64,000 bases of DNA, from the NCBI GenBank assembly GCA_025128135.1, contig JAHLYW010000030.1, positions 62,001-126,000 on the forward strand, read 5' to 3'. The DNA comes from Synechococcus sp. CS-1325. Lineage in GTDB: Bacteria > Cyanobacteriota > Cyanobacteriia > PCC-6307 > Cyanobiaceae. A program made the translations under genes and the position numbers. Shown piece after piece: positions 17,620 to 27,343 of the stretch. A model generated the notes under the pieces. That model saw only the letters and a program-made list of their open reading frames with translations, was not told the DNA's origin and did not search any database. Numbering within the stretch: position 1 is the stretch's first letter; every line of letters begins with the position of its first letter.

Positions 17620-18537
17620 TCAGGCCAGCAATCGAACACGGCTGACCCAGTGGTCATAGGCGGGATCGAAACCCTGGGTGATGGCGGTGAGCCGATCCCG
17701 CAACAGCGCCATCACGGGACGTTCGCTCGGCAGATCGGTGCTTTCGATCCGCCGCACCGGCGTGACCCGGGCGGCGGTGCCACTGAGAAACACCTCATCA
17801 GCCACCAGCAGCTCGGTCTTGTCGACGGCGCGCTCAAGGGTGGGAATGCCGATGTCGCGAGCCAGTTCCAGGATGCTGGCCCGGGTGATTCCTTCAAGGA
17901 TGTCCTGATCAACGCTCGGGGTGATCAGCACACCATCACGAACGATGAACAGGTTCATCCCACTGGCCTCGCTCACCTTGCCGCGGCTGTTGAGCAGCAA
18001 CGCCTCATCGAAACCGCTCTGCACGGCTTCGGTCTTGGCCAGGGAGCTGGTGATGTAGGCGCCACTGATCTTGCCGCGCAGGGGCAAGGAGCGATCCTCC
18101 TGGCGGCACCAGCTGCTGAAACGGCAGCTCACTCCATCGGGAGAGAGATAATCGCCGAGCTCGATGCCATAGATCAGAAAGTCTGTCTCAATGTCATGCA
18201 GACGGGGGGCGATACCCAGGTCGCTGGTATAAACAAATGGACGAAGATAGATCGGAGTTGTCGGTCGATTGGCCTGGAGGAATTGCTCGATCGCCCCATG
18301 GATCGTGCTCTCGGGCAGATCGGTGAGCAGCAGCCGGGCGCTCTGGCTGAGGCGGCGGGCATGGCGATCCGCCCGGAACAGAAGGATCTCGCCCGGATCG
18401 GTGGGGTTGGGCAGGGCCCTCATGCCACCGAACGCTCCAGTGCCGTAGTGCAGCGCATGGGTGGCCACCGAGATCGTGGCTTCAGCGAACGGCACACAGC
18501 GGCCACCGAACCAGGCATAGGGAAGGAACTGGTGCAT
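17620..18537 (-). CDS. ilvE: Branched-chain amino acid aminotransferase
   Basis: PLP enzyme of fold type IV (305 aa) for the last step of Leu, Ile and Val synthesis. It starts [24 protein letters not shown], followed by [15 protein letters not shown]. The PLP Lys lies in [22 protein letters not shown] context, and [30 protein letters not shown] is the cofactor-phosphate/Glu motif of the family. The open frame extends upstream to 18831 inside divergent cobN, but Met at 18537 matches the normal N-terminus. 88 bp separate it from the cobN start. Confidence 0.93.
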   Translation of the reverse strand: MHQFLPYAWFGGRCVPFAEATISVATHALHYGTGAFGGMRALPNPTDPGEILLFRADRHARRLSQSARLLLTDLPESTIHGAIEQFLQANRPTTPIYLRPFVYTSDLGIAPRLHDIETDFLIYGIELGDYLSPDGVSCRFSSWCRQEDRSLPLRGKISGAYITSSLAKTEAVQSGFDEALLLNSRGKVSEASGMNLFIVRDGVLITPSVDQDILEGITRASILELARDIGIPTLERAVDKTELLVADEVFLSGTAARVTPVRRIESTDLPSERPVMALLRDRLTAITQGFDPAYDHWVSRVRLLA

Positions 18538-18625
18538 GCGGAACGGCGTGGTGTGGCGGCGAGGCAGGTAGTGGCGACCAGAGGCCCCGGCCGATCTTCT
18601 CACCGCCAGGGCCGAAGATGGGGTG

Positions 18626-21600
18626 ATGCACCGGCTTGCCTCCATTCCCGGCCAATCGGATCCGGTCGAAGGATCACTTCTGGTCGAGCAACCATCGGCT
18701 CCGCTGTTGTGGTTGACCAGTGCCGACAGCGATCTGCAGGCCCTGGCCGATCTGTTGGCGCGGGAGCCCGATCTGCCCGGCACGCAGGTGCGGGGCCTGA
18801 ACCTGGCTGCTCTGCAGCACCCGGCAGCCATCGATCACTACCTGGCCACCAGCATGGGGGAGACCCGACTGGTGCTGATCCGCCTGCTGGGCGGCCGGGG
18901 ACACTGGAGCTACGGACTGGAGCGATGGCGGGCCTGGGCGGAAGCAGCGGCCGGGCGACAGTTGCTGGTGGTTGCCGGCACGGCTGAAGAAGAAGAGTCC
19001 CTGGCCAGCCTGGGCACGGTTTGCGCAGAACTGACCACCGCGATCGCCCGTTGCCTGCGGGAGGGGGGAGAGGAGAACCTGCGCCGGGTGCTCACCAGCC
19101 TGCACTGCCTGATCAACGCCGAACCCGTTCAGCCGCCGCAGCTCGTGCCCCTGGCCGATCCTCTTCCCCATGACTGGCGGGATGAACCGGGGCCGCGGGT
19201 CGGACTGGTGTTGTATCGAGCCCAGTACCAGGCGGGCGACACCGGGCTGGTGGAAGCCAGCCTGAATGCCCTGCGCAACCTGGGGCTCTGTCCCAGGGCC
19301 CTCTGGGTGAGTGGGCTGCGGGATCTCGGCGTGCAGCGGGGGGTGAGCGACCTGCTGCGGCGCGAAAGCGTCGAGGCGGTGCTCTGCGCCACCTCCTTCG
19401 CCTCGGTTCAGTTCGAGGAGGCCGGGCTGGGGGCGCCGCTGTGGGAATCCCTGAACGTGCCGGTGGTGCAACTGCTCTGCAGCACCCAGAGCCGTCAGCA
19501 CTGGCAGCAGAGCAGCATCGGCCTCAATCCCCTCGACCTCAGCCTTCAGGTGGCTCTGCCCGAACTGGATGGCCGGATCACGAGCCGCGTCGGAGCCTTC
19601 AAGGAGCTTGTTCGGGCCGACGATCAGCTCACCACCGCGATCCACCACTACCGGCCGGACCCCGAACGACTCGACTGGATCGCCCAGCTGGTGAAGGGCT
19701 GGGTGGAGCTGCGCCGGACCCCGGCCAGTCGGCGACGGCTGGCTCTGGTGCTGGCCAACTACCCCACCCGCAACAGCCGCGTCGCCAATGGTGTCGGCCT
19801 CGATACCCCGGCCAGCACTGCCCTGATGCTGGGCTGGCTGCAGGAGAGCGGCCACGATCTCGGTACCGGGCCCCTGCCCGCTGGAGGCGACGCCCTGATC
19901 GAGCGGCTGCTGGCCGGCCGCACCAATGACCCGGAGAGCAGCCACAGGCCCGCCCTCGATCATCTGCCACTGGCCACTTATCTGGCCTGGTATCACACGC
20001 TGCCGGCCGCTGGCAGGGCCCAGCTGGAGGCCCGCTGGGGTTCCCCAGGAGGGGATGAAGGCCTGGAGGCCACAGCGGCCGGCCCGGGGTTTCCCATCCG
20101 GGGCCTTCGCTTTGGTTCGGTGGTGGTGCTGATCCAGCCGGAGCGCGGCTATGACCGCGACCCAGGCCTTCACTACCACTCCCCTGATCTGCCCCCCACC
20201 CACGCCTACCTGGCCCAGTACCTCTGGCTGCGTCAGTCGGCCGGTTGCCAGCTGATGGTGCACGTCGGCAAGCACGGCAACCTCGAATGGCTGCCCGGCA
20301 AGGGGCTTGGTCTCTCCGACCACTGCTTCCCGGAATGGGCGCTGGGGCCGATGCCCCACCTGTATCCCTTCATCGTCAATGACCCTGGGGAAGGCTCCCA
20401 GGCCAAACGCCGCGCCCAGGCCGTGATTCTCGATCACCTCACCCCGCCCCTGGCCCGGGCAGGACTGCATGGTCCGCTTCTGCAGCTCGAAGTGCTGCTC
20501 GACGAATACTGGGAAGCCCGCCAGCTCGGTTCGGCACGGCTGGAGCCTTTGCGGCGGCGGCTGGTGGAGCAACTCGAAGCGATTGCCCTGCCGCCAGCGG
20601 ACAACTCACAGCTCAGCAACCTCGAGGCGAGGCTGGAGGCGGCGGATGGTTATCTGTGCGAGCTCAAGGAAGCCCAGATCCGCACGGGGCTGCACACCTT
20701 CGGCGCCTTGCCCGCTGCCGCACCGCTGGCGGAACTGCTGCTGTGCCTGGCCCGACCCCCGCTGGCCGCTGGCCCTGGCCTGACCCAGGCCATCGGCCTG
20801 GATCTGGACCTCGACCTCGATCCCTGGTCTGATTCGGACCAGGCTCCGCTCAGCCCCGCAGACCAACGGAAGCTGACACCACTCCCCGGTGGGAATGCCG
20901 ACGGCGCCCCGGAGGCCGCTCTGCGCTGCGCCGGCGATGGCGTTGCGATCCTGGAACGGCTTGCCCTGAGCCTGGTCAGCGCCCTGCTGGAGGGCATGGT
21001 TCCCTCCGACCTGCCGGATCTTCCCGGTCCGATCACCGCCTCAGTGCTGGAGCGGGTTTGCCTCACCCTGCTGCCGAACCTGCTGGCCTGCGGTGAAGCG
21101 GAACGCCGTTCCTTCCTGGCCGGCGTCGCCGGCGAGCGGATTGCCGCCGGTCCCTCGGGCGCTCCGACCCGTGGCCGGCCGGACCTGCTCCCGACCGGCC
21201 GGAACTTCTACAGCGTCGATCTGCGTGGTTTGCCCACGGAAGCCGCCTGGGACCTGGGCCGGCGCAGCGCCGAACTGTTGCTCGATCTCCATCTGCAGGA
21301 GCAGGGCGAAGACCTGAGCCACCTTGCTCTCTCGGTCTGGGGGACGGCCACCATGCGCAACGGCGGTGAAGACATCGGCCAGGCCCTGGCCCTGATGGGG
21401 GTGCGCCCCGTCTGGGATGGCCCGACCCGACGCATGGTGGGACTGGAGGTGATTCCACTGAGCCTGCTGGGGCGACCGCGGGTCGACGTGACCCTGCGAA
21501 TCTCCGGCCTGTTCCGGGACGCTTTCCCCCAGCTGGTCGGCTGGATGAATCAGGCCACGGCGATGCTGGCGGCCCTGGACGAATCCGAGCAGGACAATCC

Positions 21601-22363
21601 CCTGGCCGCCAGTGCCAGGCGGGAGGGACATTCCGCCAGGGTCTACGGCTCAGCCCCAGGCGCCTATGGGGCTGGCCTGCAGGGTCTGATCGACAGTGGT
21701 CAGTGGGAAGACCGCAGCGACCTGGGGGAGGCCTTCCTGCAGTGGAGCGGCTGGCGCTACGAAAACCTGAGCCAGGGAGGCTGCGAGGCGATCGCCGACC
21801 GGAGCGGACTGGAGGAGCGGCTCCGCCAGGTGCAGGTTGTGCTGCACAACCAGGACAACAGGGAACATGACCTGCTCGACTCCGATGACTACTACCAATT
21901 TCAGGGCGGCCTCAGCGCCGCCACCGAGCGGGTGCGTGGCACGGCCCCGGAGCTCTGGTTCGGTGACCATTCCCGCCATCAACGTCCCCGCCTGCATCGG
22001 CTGGAGCGGGAGCTCGACAAGGTGCTGCGCTCCCGCGTGCTCAATCCGCGCTGGATCGAGGGGATGAAGGCCCACGGCTACAAGGGGGCTTTCGAGATGG
22101 CAGCCAGCCTCGACTACCTGTTTGCCTACGACGCCAGCACCGGCCGGGTACCGGACTGGAGTTATGGGGCGATCTGCCAGACCTGGCTTCAGAGCGAATC
22201 AACCCTCCAGATGCTGCGCAGATCCAATCCCTGGGCCCTGCGGGACATGGCCGAACGCCTGCTCGAAGCCCATCACCGGGGGCTGTGGGAAGGTGCTGAC
22301 CCAGACCAGCTGAATCACCTGAAGCAACTGGTGTTGAGCAGCGAATCCCTGGTGGAGGCCTGA
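18626..22363 (+). CDS. cobN: Cobaltochelatase CobN subunit
   Basis: Large substrate-binding subunit (1245 aa) of the ATP-dependent chelatase that inserts cobalt in aerobic-type B12 synthesis; a homologue of magnesium chelatase ChlH. Visible family segments are VHVGKHGNLEWLPGKGLGLS, RNFYSVDLRGLPTEAAWDLG and the C-terminal HDLLDSDDYYQFQGGLSAA. The first ~100 residues match the CobN rather than ChlH N-terminus. GTG at 18623 directly precedes the ATG at 18626, and either may serve. The CobS/CobT partners are not in this window. Together with metH it supports B12 synthesis and use. Confidence 0.93.
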   Translation: MHRLASIPGQSDPVEGSLLVEQPSAPLLWLTSADSDLQALADLLAREPDLPGTQVRGLNLAALQHPAAIDHYLATSMGETRLVLIRLLGGRGHWSYGLERWRAWAEAAAGRQLLVVAGTAEEEESLASLGTVCAELTTAIARCLREGGEENLRRVLTSLHCLINAEPVQPPQLVPLADPLPHDWRDEPGPRVGLVLYRAQYQAGDTGLVEASLNALRNLGLCPRALWVSGLRDLGVQRGVSDLLRRESVEAVLCATSFASVQFEEAGLGAPLWESLNVPVVQLLCSTQSRQHWQQSSIGLNPLDLSLQVALPELDGRITSRVGAFKELVRADDQLTTAIHHYRPDPERLDWIAQLVKGWVELRRTPASRRRLALVLANYPTRNSRVANGVGLDTPASTALMLGWLQESGHDLGTGPLPAGGDALIERLLAGRTNDPESSHRPALDHLPLATYLAWYHTLPAAGRAQLEARWGSPGGDEGLEATAAGPGFPIRGLRFGSVVVLIQPERGYDRDPGLHYHSPDLPPTHAYLAQYLWLRQSAGCQLMVHVGKHGNLEWLPGKGLGLSDHCFPEWALGPMPHLYPFIVNDPGEGSQAKRRAQAVILDHLTPPLARAGLHGPLLQLEVLLDEYWEARQLGSARLEPLRRRLVEQLEAIALPPADNSQLSNLEARLEAADGYLCELKEAQIRTGLHTFGALPAAAPLAELLLCLARPPLAAGPGLTQAIGLDLDLDLDPWSDSDQAPLSPADQRKLTPLPGGNADGAPEAALRCAGDGVAILERLALSLVSALLEGMVPSDLPDLPGPITASVLERVCLTLLPNLLACGEAERRSFLAGVAGERIAAGPSGAPTRGRPDLLPTGRNFYSVDLRGLPTEAAWDLGRRSAELLLDLHLQEQGEDLSHLALSVWGTATMRNGGEDIGQALALMGVRPVWDGPTRRMVGLEVIPLSLLGRPRVDVTLRISGLFRDAFPQLVGWMNQATAMLAALDESEQDNPLAASARREGHSARVYGSAPGAYGAGLQGLIDSGQWEDRSDLGEAFLQWSGWRYENLSQGGCEAIADRSGLEERLRQVQVVLHNQDNREHDLLDSDDYYQFQGGLSAATERVRGTAPELWFGDHSRHQRPRLHRLERELDKVLRSRVLNPRWIEGMKAHGYKGAFEMAASLDYLFAYDASTGRVPDWSYGAICQTWLQSESTLQMLRRSNPWALRDMAERLLEAHHRGLWEGADPDQLNHLKQLVLSSESLVEA

Positions 22364-22379
22364 ATGCCTTCCACCAGGG
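22347..22379 (+). terminator. Strong hairpin across the cobN stop codon
   Basis: Left arm CCCTGGTGGAGGC (22347-22359) pairs with GCCTTCCACCAGGG (22366-22379) over 13 bp with one bulged T; the cobN TGA lies in the loop. There is no T-run after it, so it may block ribosomal or exonuclease traffic rather than act as a classical intrinsic terminator. Confidence 0.4.
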
Positions 22380-22416
22380 GCAGCCCGATCGCCTGGCCGC
22401 CAAAAACCCCTGCCGC

Positions 22417-22962
22417 TCAGCTGATGATGTCGCGGGCCATCGACTTGAACGGATCGATCGTGCCTGGTTTTCCTGATTGTTGAGCAACCTGGGACTGGGC
22501 ATCGGGTGATCCGCTGCTGGCCGTGCGGGGGCTGATCTCGCCGGCCTGGGAGTTCACTCCAGTGGCCGTGGATCCTCTCAGGCGGCGGCTGAGCTCGGAG
22601 GAGCTGAGCTTTTCTGCAAACGTTTTCTTCACTGGTTTGGGCACGCCACTGTTGAGACCCTTGGCCGCTTTGCCGGCAGCCGGTGTGGTCAACGCGGCCG
22701 AAGCGGACTCGACCCTCGCCTCCATGGAATCAACCTGCTGAATGATCTCCTTCTGACCGGGGCTGTCGGCGTTGCCGGGAAAGGTGTGGCGAATCGTGTA
22801 AGGACGCCGCATGTAATCGACGTTGCCGAGGGTGCCGGAAGCATCGGCATCCAGGAAGAAGCTGGCGGTGTCTTTCTTGGCGGCTGGCTCAGCTTTGGGC
22901 TTCTTTGAGGAGAAGTCTCCGCTGTTGGCACCGGTGCCGAGCAGACGATCAAGCAGACCCAT
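22417..22962 (-). CDS. Conserved-looking cyanobacterial protein of unknown function (181 aa)
   Basis: Begins MGLLDRLLGTGANSGDFSSKK and is low in hydrophobic segments. The central motif FFLDADASGTLGNVDYMRRP followed by IRHTFPG looks structured; the C-terminal half is Ser/Ala/Lys-rich and probably disordered, ending FKSMARDIIS. The open frame allows a start at 22989, but Met at 22962 fits better. It resembles small cyanobacterial hypothetical proteins I have seen with a similar YMR...TFP motif, but I cannot assign a role. It lies 29 bp downstream of the PHP gene. Confidence 0.6.
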   Translation of the reverse strand: MGLLDRLLGTGANSGDFSSKKPKAEPAAKKDTASFFLDADASGTLGNVDYMRRPYTIRHTFPGNADSPGQKEIIQQVDSMEARVESASAALTTPAAGKAAKGLNSGVPKPVKKTFAEKLSSSELSRRLRGSTATGVNSQAGEISPRTASSGSPDAQSQVAQQSGKPGTIDPFKSMARDIIS

Positions 22963-22991
22963 GGTTAGGAAACCGAAACCTACTTTCAAGC

Positions 22992-23645
22992 TTAGCGACC
23001 CTGGAGCTGCAGACCATGGGTATCAGTACCGCAACTGCTCAGCAGACCGAGGCGGCTCAGCTGGGCGGCGATCGAATGACAGATGCCTGGACTGGCTTGC
23101 CAGCGTGCCTTCTGCTCGTAGTCATAGAAGGCTTCGGCCCCATCGAAACCCAGGGCGGCGGCGGCCGTGATCAAAGGCTGGTGGGGCAGGCGATAACGAG
23201 CCGGATGGGCCAGCAGGGCCAGGCCGCCCGAGGTTTGAATCGCCCGACAGACAGCGCCGGCCTGGAGAGCCGGACCGACCACGGCACGACCCTCCAGATA
23301 GGGCGCCAGGGCGGGATGGTCGTGCTCGAAGCCAAGGCCGAGCACGTGCACCAGGCAGCCCTCCAGCAGACAACTGATTTCCACACCGCTCCAGAGGCGG
23401 GGCACGCGGCGGCCCTGCCGCTGCTGACGATCCAGATGGCGCTGCACCGGCAGGAAGGCCCTGGCGCTGTGGTGATCGGTGACCGCGAAGTGATCAAGCC
23501 CCAGCAGGATCGCCTGCTCGGCCAGCTCTTCGGGAGCCAGGCTGCCGTCGCTGCAGAGCGTGTGGCAGTGGAAGTTGAGCCGCTCCGGACAACTGCTCGA
23601 ATCGACAGCTTCCAGAACCCTGGCCAGGGGATGGTCAACCACCAT
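22992..23645 (-). CDS. PHP-domain metal-dependent phosphoesterase (YciV/RNase AM-like)
   Basis: A 217-aa PHP-family phosphoesterase. The metal-binding motifs are FHCHTLCSDGSLAPEELAEQA (H-x-H plus D), DHFAVTDHHSAR, and a late GTDTHG. This set fits the YciV/TrpH group, whose E. coli member is a 5'-3' exonuclease maturing 5' ends of rRNA and degrading pAp. Met at 23645 overlaps the hemJ 3' end by 11 bp, suggesting a shared transcript. The substrate here is inferred only. Confidence 0.85.
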   Translation of the reverse strand: MVVDHPLARVLEAVDSSSCPERLNFHCHTLCSDGSLAPEELAEQAILLGLDHFAVTDHHSARAFLPVQRHLDRQQRQGRRVPRLWSGVEISCLLEGCLVHVLGLGFEHDHPALAPYLEGRAVVGPALQAGAVCRAIQTSGGLALLAHPARYRLPHQPLITAAAALGFDGAEAFYDYEQKARWQASPGICHSIAAQLSRLGLLSSCGTDTHGLQLQGR

Positions 23646-24243
23646 TGGCCAGGGCCTCCGATTCCAGGCTGGACGGTGTGGCGTGAAGTCGGCGCCAGCG
23701 TGCATAGAACTGGATCGAGCCAGCCATCGCCACCACCAGTGCCACCAGAAACCAGGTGGCCCCACCGGTTGGGAACTGGCCCTTGAACACCACCAGCATC
23801 ACCACAAGCACCAGAATCAAGGTGGGAAGCTCATTGAGGGCCCGCAACTGGCGGCCACTCCACTGGCAGTTTCCTTGCCGCAACTGGGCCATCAACCGGT
23901 AACAGAAGCCGTGATAGGCCAGCAGAACCAGCACCACGGCCAGCTTGACGTGCATCCAGCCCTGTTTCAACCACAGCGGCTGAGCGATCAGCAGGCCGAC
24001 GGCCATCAGCACGGCCACCACCATGCCCGGAGTGGTGATGATGTTGGCCAGGCGTCGCTCCATCAGGGCGTACTGGGTCTGGAAAGCGCTGCGAACCGGC
24101 TCCTCGAGGCTCTCCGCCTCGACGTGATAGATGAACAACCGGACCAGATAGAACAGCCCTGCGAACCACACCACCACCCCGACGATGTGAAGGGTCTTGA
24201 ACCAGAGGTAGGCCTCCGGTGGCAGGGCCAGGGCCATCATCAC
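23635..24243 (-). CDS. hemJ: Protoporphyrinogen IX oxidase HemJ
   Basis: Integral membrane haem-containing enzyme of 202 aa, the cyanobacterial protoporphyrinogen oxidase feeding both chlorophyll and haem synthesis. The N-terminus YLWFKTLHIVGVVVWFAGLFYLVRLFIYH carries the conserved His of HemJ. About four membrane helices are visible, with WMHVKLAVVLVLLAYHG in the third and a conserved RALNELPTLILV before the last. The start among three consecutive Met codons at the 5' end is uncertain. It sits 19 bp after uvrC on the same strand. Confidence 0.88.
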   Translation of the reverse strand: MMMALALPPEAYLWFKTLHIVGVVVWFAGLFYLVRLFIYHVEAESLEEPVRSAFQTQYALMERRLANIITTPGMVVAVLMAVGLLIAQPLWLKQGWMHVKLAVVLVLLAYHGFCYRLMAQLRQGNCQWSGRQLRALNELPTLILVLVVMLVVFKGQFPTGGATWFLVALVVAMAGSIQFYARWRRLHATPSSLESEALANGG

Positions 24244-24262
24244 GGCAAGAAGCTGGGGCTCC

Positions 24263-26260
24263 TCAAACTAAGAGCACGGATTCCGCCGTGGCTGGCTGGA
24301 TCGGGGTCTGAGCGACAGCTGGGGGCGGATCCGGCGGGCCATCCTCCTCGGGATGGAAATAGGCCCAGATCTGCCGGGCCAGGGCTGGGCCCACTCCCGG
24401 CGCGGCGCTGATCTGCGCTGGACTGGCCAGCTGGATGGCGTCGATCGAACGGAAATGGCCCAGTAGCTCCTTCACCCGCTTCGGTCCGAGCCCAGGAATG
24501 TCGGAGAGGCGGGAGCGTTTCATCCGCTCGCCACGCTGCTGGCGATGGAAGCCGACGGCGAAGCGGTGGGCCTCATCACGCAACCTCCGCAGCAGCAGCA
24601 CCCCCAGCTGGTCCGGTTCGCTCTCGAGCGGTTCACTGGCGCCAGGCAGGAAAACCTCCTCCCGCTGCTTGGCCAGCGAGCAGACCACCAGTTCCTCGTG
24701 CAGATCCAGTTCCCGCAGGGCCTCCATCACAGCTGAGAGCTGCCCTTTGCCGCCATCGATCATGACCAGATCGGGCCAGTCATTGAGCCCATCGGTGTGG
24801 AGGGCGGTGTCAGCCGTCCGGCGCAGCGCGGTGAGGTCAGCGCCTGCCGCCTTGGCCTGGGACCAGCGCCGAAAGCGCCGTCGCATGATCTCGGCCATGG
24901 CCATGAAGTCGTCGGAATGGCCGGCACGGATGCTGCTGCTCTGAATGCGGTACTTGCGATAGTGCTGCTTGGCCGGCAGGCCATCAACGAACACCACCTG
25001 GGAAGCCACCGCGTCGCTGCCCTGGATGTGGCTGATGTCGTAACCCTCGACCCGGCGGGGCGGCTGGGGCAGATCAAGCAGCTGGGCCAGATCCTCCGTG
25101 GCCAGCTGGTGCTGCTCGGCGCTGCGCTGGGCGCGGGCCAGCTCGAAGCCGGCATTGCGCTCCACCAGCTCGATCAGCTCCGCCTTCTGTTGCCGCTGGG
25201 GATGGAGCAGCCTGACCCGGCGACCCCGTCGCTCACTCAACCATTCCTCCACCAGTGCCTGACGGGGCAGCGGATGCTGGACCAGCACCTCGGGCGGAAT
25301 CTCCACGGGTTCCACCTGGCTGTAATGCTCCTCGAGCACGCGCTGAAGAATCTCGCCGGGTGCCGCGATCGTGGCATCGGCGGTGTAGCCGAGCCGGCCG
25401 ACCAGCTTGCCGGCCCGCATCTGAAACAGCTGCACCGCCGCCACCCGCTGGTCGGCGGCCAGAGCCAGCACGTCCCGGGAAACCGACGCATCCGGCAGGG
25501 TCATCTTCTGGTCAGCGGTGAGCTGCTCGAGGCCCTGGAGCTGGTCACGGATCCGGGCCGCCTGCTCGAAATCGAGTCGACCGGCCAACTTCTCCATCTG
25601 GGCCGTCAGCAGCTGCACCAGCTCGTCGCTCCGCCCCTGGAACACCATGGCCACCTTGCGCAGAATCTGCTGGTAGGCCTCGGGGGTCACCTTCTCCTGG
25701 CACACCCCTGGACAACGGCCGATGTCGAAGTTCAGGCAGGTGCGATCGCGGTAGAGAGGCTGGGGCCTCTGGCGCAGGGGGAACACCCGCTTGACCAGAA
25801 AAAGGGTGCGGCGTAACAGCCCCACATCCACGTAGGGGCCGTAGAACCGGTCGAGCGGGCTGCGCAGCCGACGCCTTCGGGTGATGAAGATGCGAGGATA
25901 GGGCTCGCTCCAGGTGATGCAGAGATAGGGATATTTCTTGTCGTCCTTGAGCAGCACGTTGAAGTGCGGCTGGTGGGCCTTGATCAGGTTCGACTCCAGG
26001 GCCAGGGCCTCGGCTTCGCTGTCGGTGACGATGAATTCGATCTCACAGACCTGACGGACCATCAGGCCGATCCGCGGGCTCAGGTCATGGGAAGACTGGA
26101 AGTAACTGCGCACCCGACTGCGCAGGCTCTTCGACTTGCCGATATACAGGATGCGGTCGTCGCTGTCCCGCAGCAGATAGCAGCCAGGCTCAGGCGGCAA
26201 TTCCCGAAGCCGCCGCTGGAGCCGCTGGAGGTCCTTCAGCAGCGGCGGGACGGTGCTCAA
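24263..26260 (-). CDS. uvrC: Excinuclease ABC subunit C
   Basis: Dual-incision nuclease of nucleotide excision repair (665 aa). The N-terminal GIY-YIG domain ([30 protein letters not shown], residues ~24-54) makes the 3' cut. A UVR motif near residue 205 binds UvrB. The C-terminal UvrC RNase H-like endonuclease carries [21 protein letters not shown] and [12 protein letters not shown] with catalytic Asp residues. Two helix-hairpin-helix units ([16 protein letters not shown] ... [15 protein letters not shown]) close the protein. The flavin-reductase-like gene overlaps its start by 4 bp. Confidence 0.95.
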   Translation of the reverse strand: MSTVPPLLKDLQRLQRRLRELPPEPGCYLLRDSDDRILYIGKSKSLRSRVRSYFQSSHDLSPRIGLMVRQVCEIEFIVTDSEAEALALESNLIKAHQPHFNVLLKDDKKYPYLCITWSEPYPRIFITRRRRLRSPLDRFYGPYVDVGLLRRTLFLVKRVFPLRQRPQPLYRDRTCLNFDIGRCPGVCQEKVTPEAYQQILRKVAMVFQGRSDELVQLLTAQMEKLAGRLDFEQAARIRDQLQGLEQLTADQKMTLPDASVSRDVLALAADQRVAAVQLFQMRAGKLVGRLGYTADATIAAPGEILQRVLEEHYSQVEPVEIPPEVLVQHPLPRQALVEEWLSERRGRRVRLLHPQRQQKAELIELVERNAGFELARAQRSAEQHQLATEDLAQLLDLPQPPRRVEGYDISHIQGSDAVASQVVFVDGLPAKQHYRKYRIQSSSIRAGHSDDFMAMAEIMRRRFRRWSQAKAAGADLTALRRTADTALHTDGLNDWPDLVMIDGGKGQLSAVMEALRELDLHEELVVCSLAKQREEVFLPGASEPLESEPDQLGVLLLRRLRDEAHRFAVGFHRQQRGERMKRSRLSDIPGLGPKRVKELLGHFRSIDAIQLASPAQISAAPGVGPALARQIWAYFHPEEDGPPDPPPAVAQTPIQPATAESVLLV

Positions 26261-26775
26261 CCGCCGTACTGCCAGCCGGTCGGGCCCAGCTCAAGGGCGG
26301 CTCCGTCCCGATGCAACACGGCGGTCTTCACTTCGCCGACAAAAACGGTGTGGTCGCCGTGGGCCACCTGTCCCACCAGCTGACACTCCACGGCACCGAG
26401 GGCGTCAGCCAGGATCGGCAAGCCGAGGGGGCCGAGCTGGAAGGGGGCGGCGTCAAAGCGACCACCGATGCCCTGCTGGGGCTTGAAGAACAGCGCCGCC
26501 AGGTCCTTCTGATCCGCCGCCAGCACGTTGAGCGAAAAGCGGCCGCTGCGCTGGATCATGCCGTTGCTGGTCGAATCGGCCCGCACCGCCATCACCACCA
26601 GGGGGGGCTCGAACGAGCCCTGGGTGACCCAGCTGGCGGTGAACCCGTTGACCAGATCGCCTTCGGCCACACCACAGATGAACAGGCCATGGGGAATCTT
26701 GCGCAGGAGAGTTTTCTTGGCCGCAGCATCCAGGCTGAAGTCGGCAGAGGCGATCGGATCGGCAGCGGGGACCAT
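26257..26775 (-). CDS. Flavin reductase-like FMN-binding domain protein
   Basis: A 172-aa protein with the flavin-reductase-like split barrel: [42 protein letters not shown], then FSLNVLA and [23 protein letters not shown]. In cyanobacteria this domain also makes the C-terminal part of flavodiiron proteins, but here it stands alone. The role is probably NAD(P)H:flavin reduction. Met at 26775 is preferred over the open extension to 26844. It overlaps uvrC by 4 bp and is divergent from coaD. Confidence 0.82.
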   Translation of the reverse strand: MVPAADPIASADFSLDAAAKKTLLRKIPHGLFICGVAEGDLVNGFTASWVTQGSFEPPLVVMAVRADSTSNGMIQRSGRFSLNVLAADQKDLAALFFKPQQGIGGRFDAAPFQLGPLGLPILADALGAVECQLVGQVAHGDHTVFVGEVKTAVLHRDGAALELGPTGWQYGG

Positions 26776-26842
26776 CGAGACCGGAGGCAGGAGAGGATCA
26801 ACTCTAGGCAACCTCACCCAAGCGCTCCGCCCTGCCCTGCCC

Positions 26843-27343
26843 ATGAAGGCCCTCTACCCCGGCAGCTTCGACCCCCTGACCCTGGGACACCTCGACCTGA
26901 TCGAACGCGCCAGCCGCCTCTTCGATGGCCTGGTGGTGGCGGTGCTGCAGAACCCGGGTAAACAGCCCAGCTTTCCACTGGCGCAACGGCTGGAGCAGAT
27001 CCAGGCCGCCACGGCTCACCTCAAGGCTGTCGAGGTGGGCAGTTTCGATGGGCTCACCGTGGAGTTCGCCCGTCGCAGCGGTGCCGCCGTGATCCTGCGC
27101 GGCCTGCGGGCGATGACCGACTTCGAGTTCGAGCTGCAGATCGCCCACACCAATCGCACCCTGGCGGCCGAGGTGGAAACGCTCTTCCTTGCCACCGCCG
27201 CCCACCACAGCTTTCTGAGCAGCAGCGTGGTGAAGGAGGTGGCGCGGTTCGGCGGCGACGTTCGTCACATGGTGCCGATCGGAGTGGCGGATGATCTCGC
27301 CAGGCTCTTTAATCGGAAATCACCGCTCCACCCCCATGGCTGA
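26843..27343 (+). CDS. coaD: Phosphopantetheine adenylyltransferase
   Basis: Penultimate enzyme of coenzyme A synthesis (166 aa). The N-terminus [20 protein letters not shown] holds the nucleotidyltransferase T/H-x-G-H motif. [25 protein letters not shown] and [26 protein letters not shown] complete the CoaD signature. Start codon ATG at 26843 gives the standard length; the upstream open frame overlaps the divergent flavin-reductase gene. Its last 8 bp overlap the start of the coiled-coil gene. Confidence 0.95.
   Translation: MKALYPGSFDPLTLGHLDLIERASRLFDGLVVAVLQNPGKQPSFPLAQRLEQIQAATAHLKAVEVGSFDGLTVEFARRSGAAVILRGLRAMTDFEFELQIAHTNRTLAAEVETLFLATAAHHSFLSSSVVKEVARFGGDVRHMVPIGVADDLARLFNRKSPLHPHG

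Noticed and set aside
16479..17645. 388-codon plus-strand frame opposite metH
   Set aside because: Antisense to the conserved N-terminal barrel of MetH and without any domain signal.
18674..20572. 632-codon open frame on the minus strand inside cobN
   Set aside because: Antisense to cobN with no recognisable motif and His/Gln/Gly-rich composition. Long antisense frames are common in high-GC DNA.
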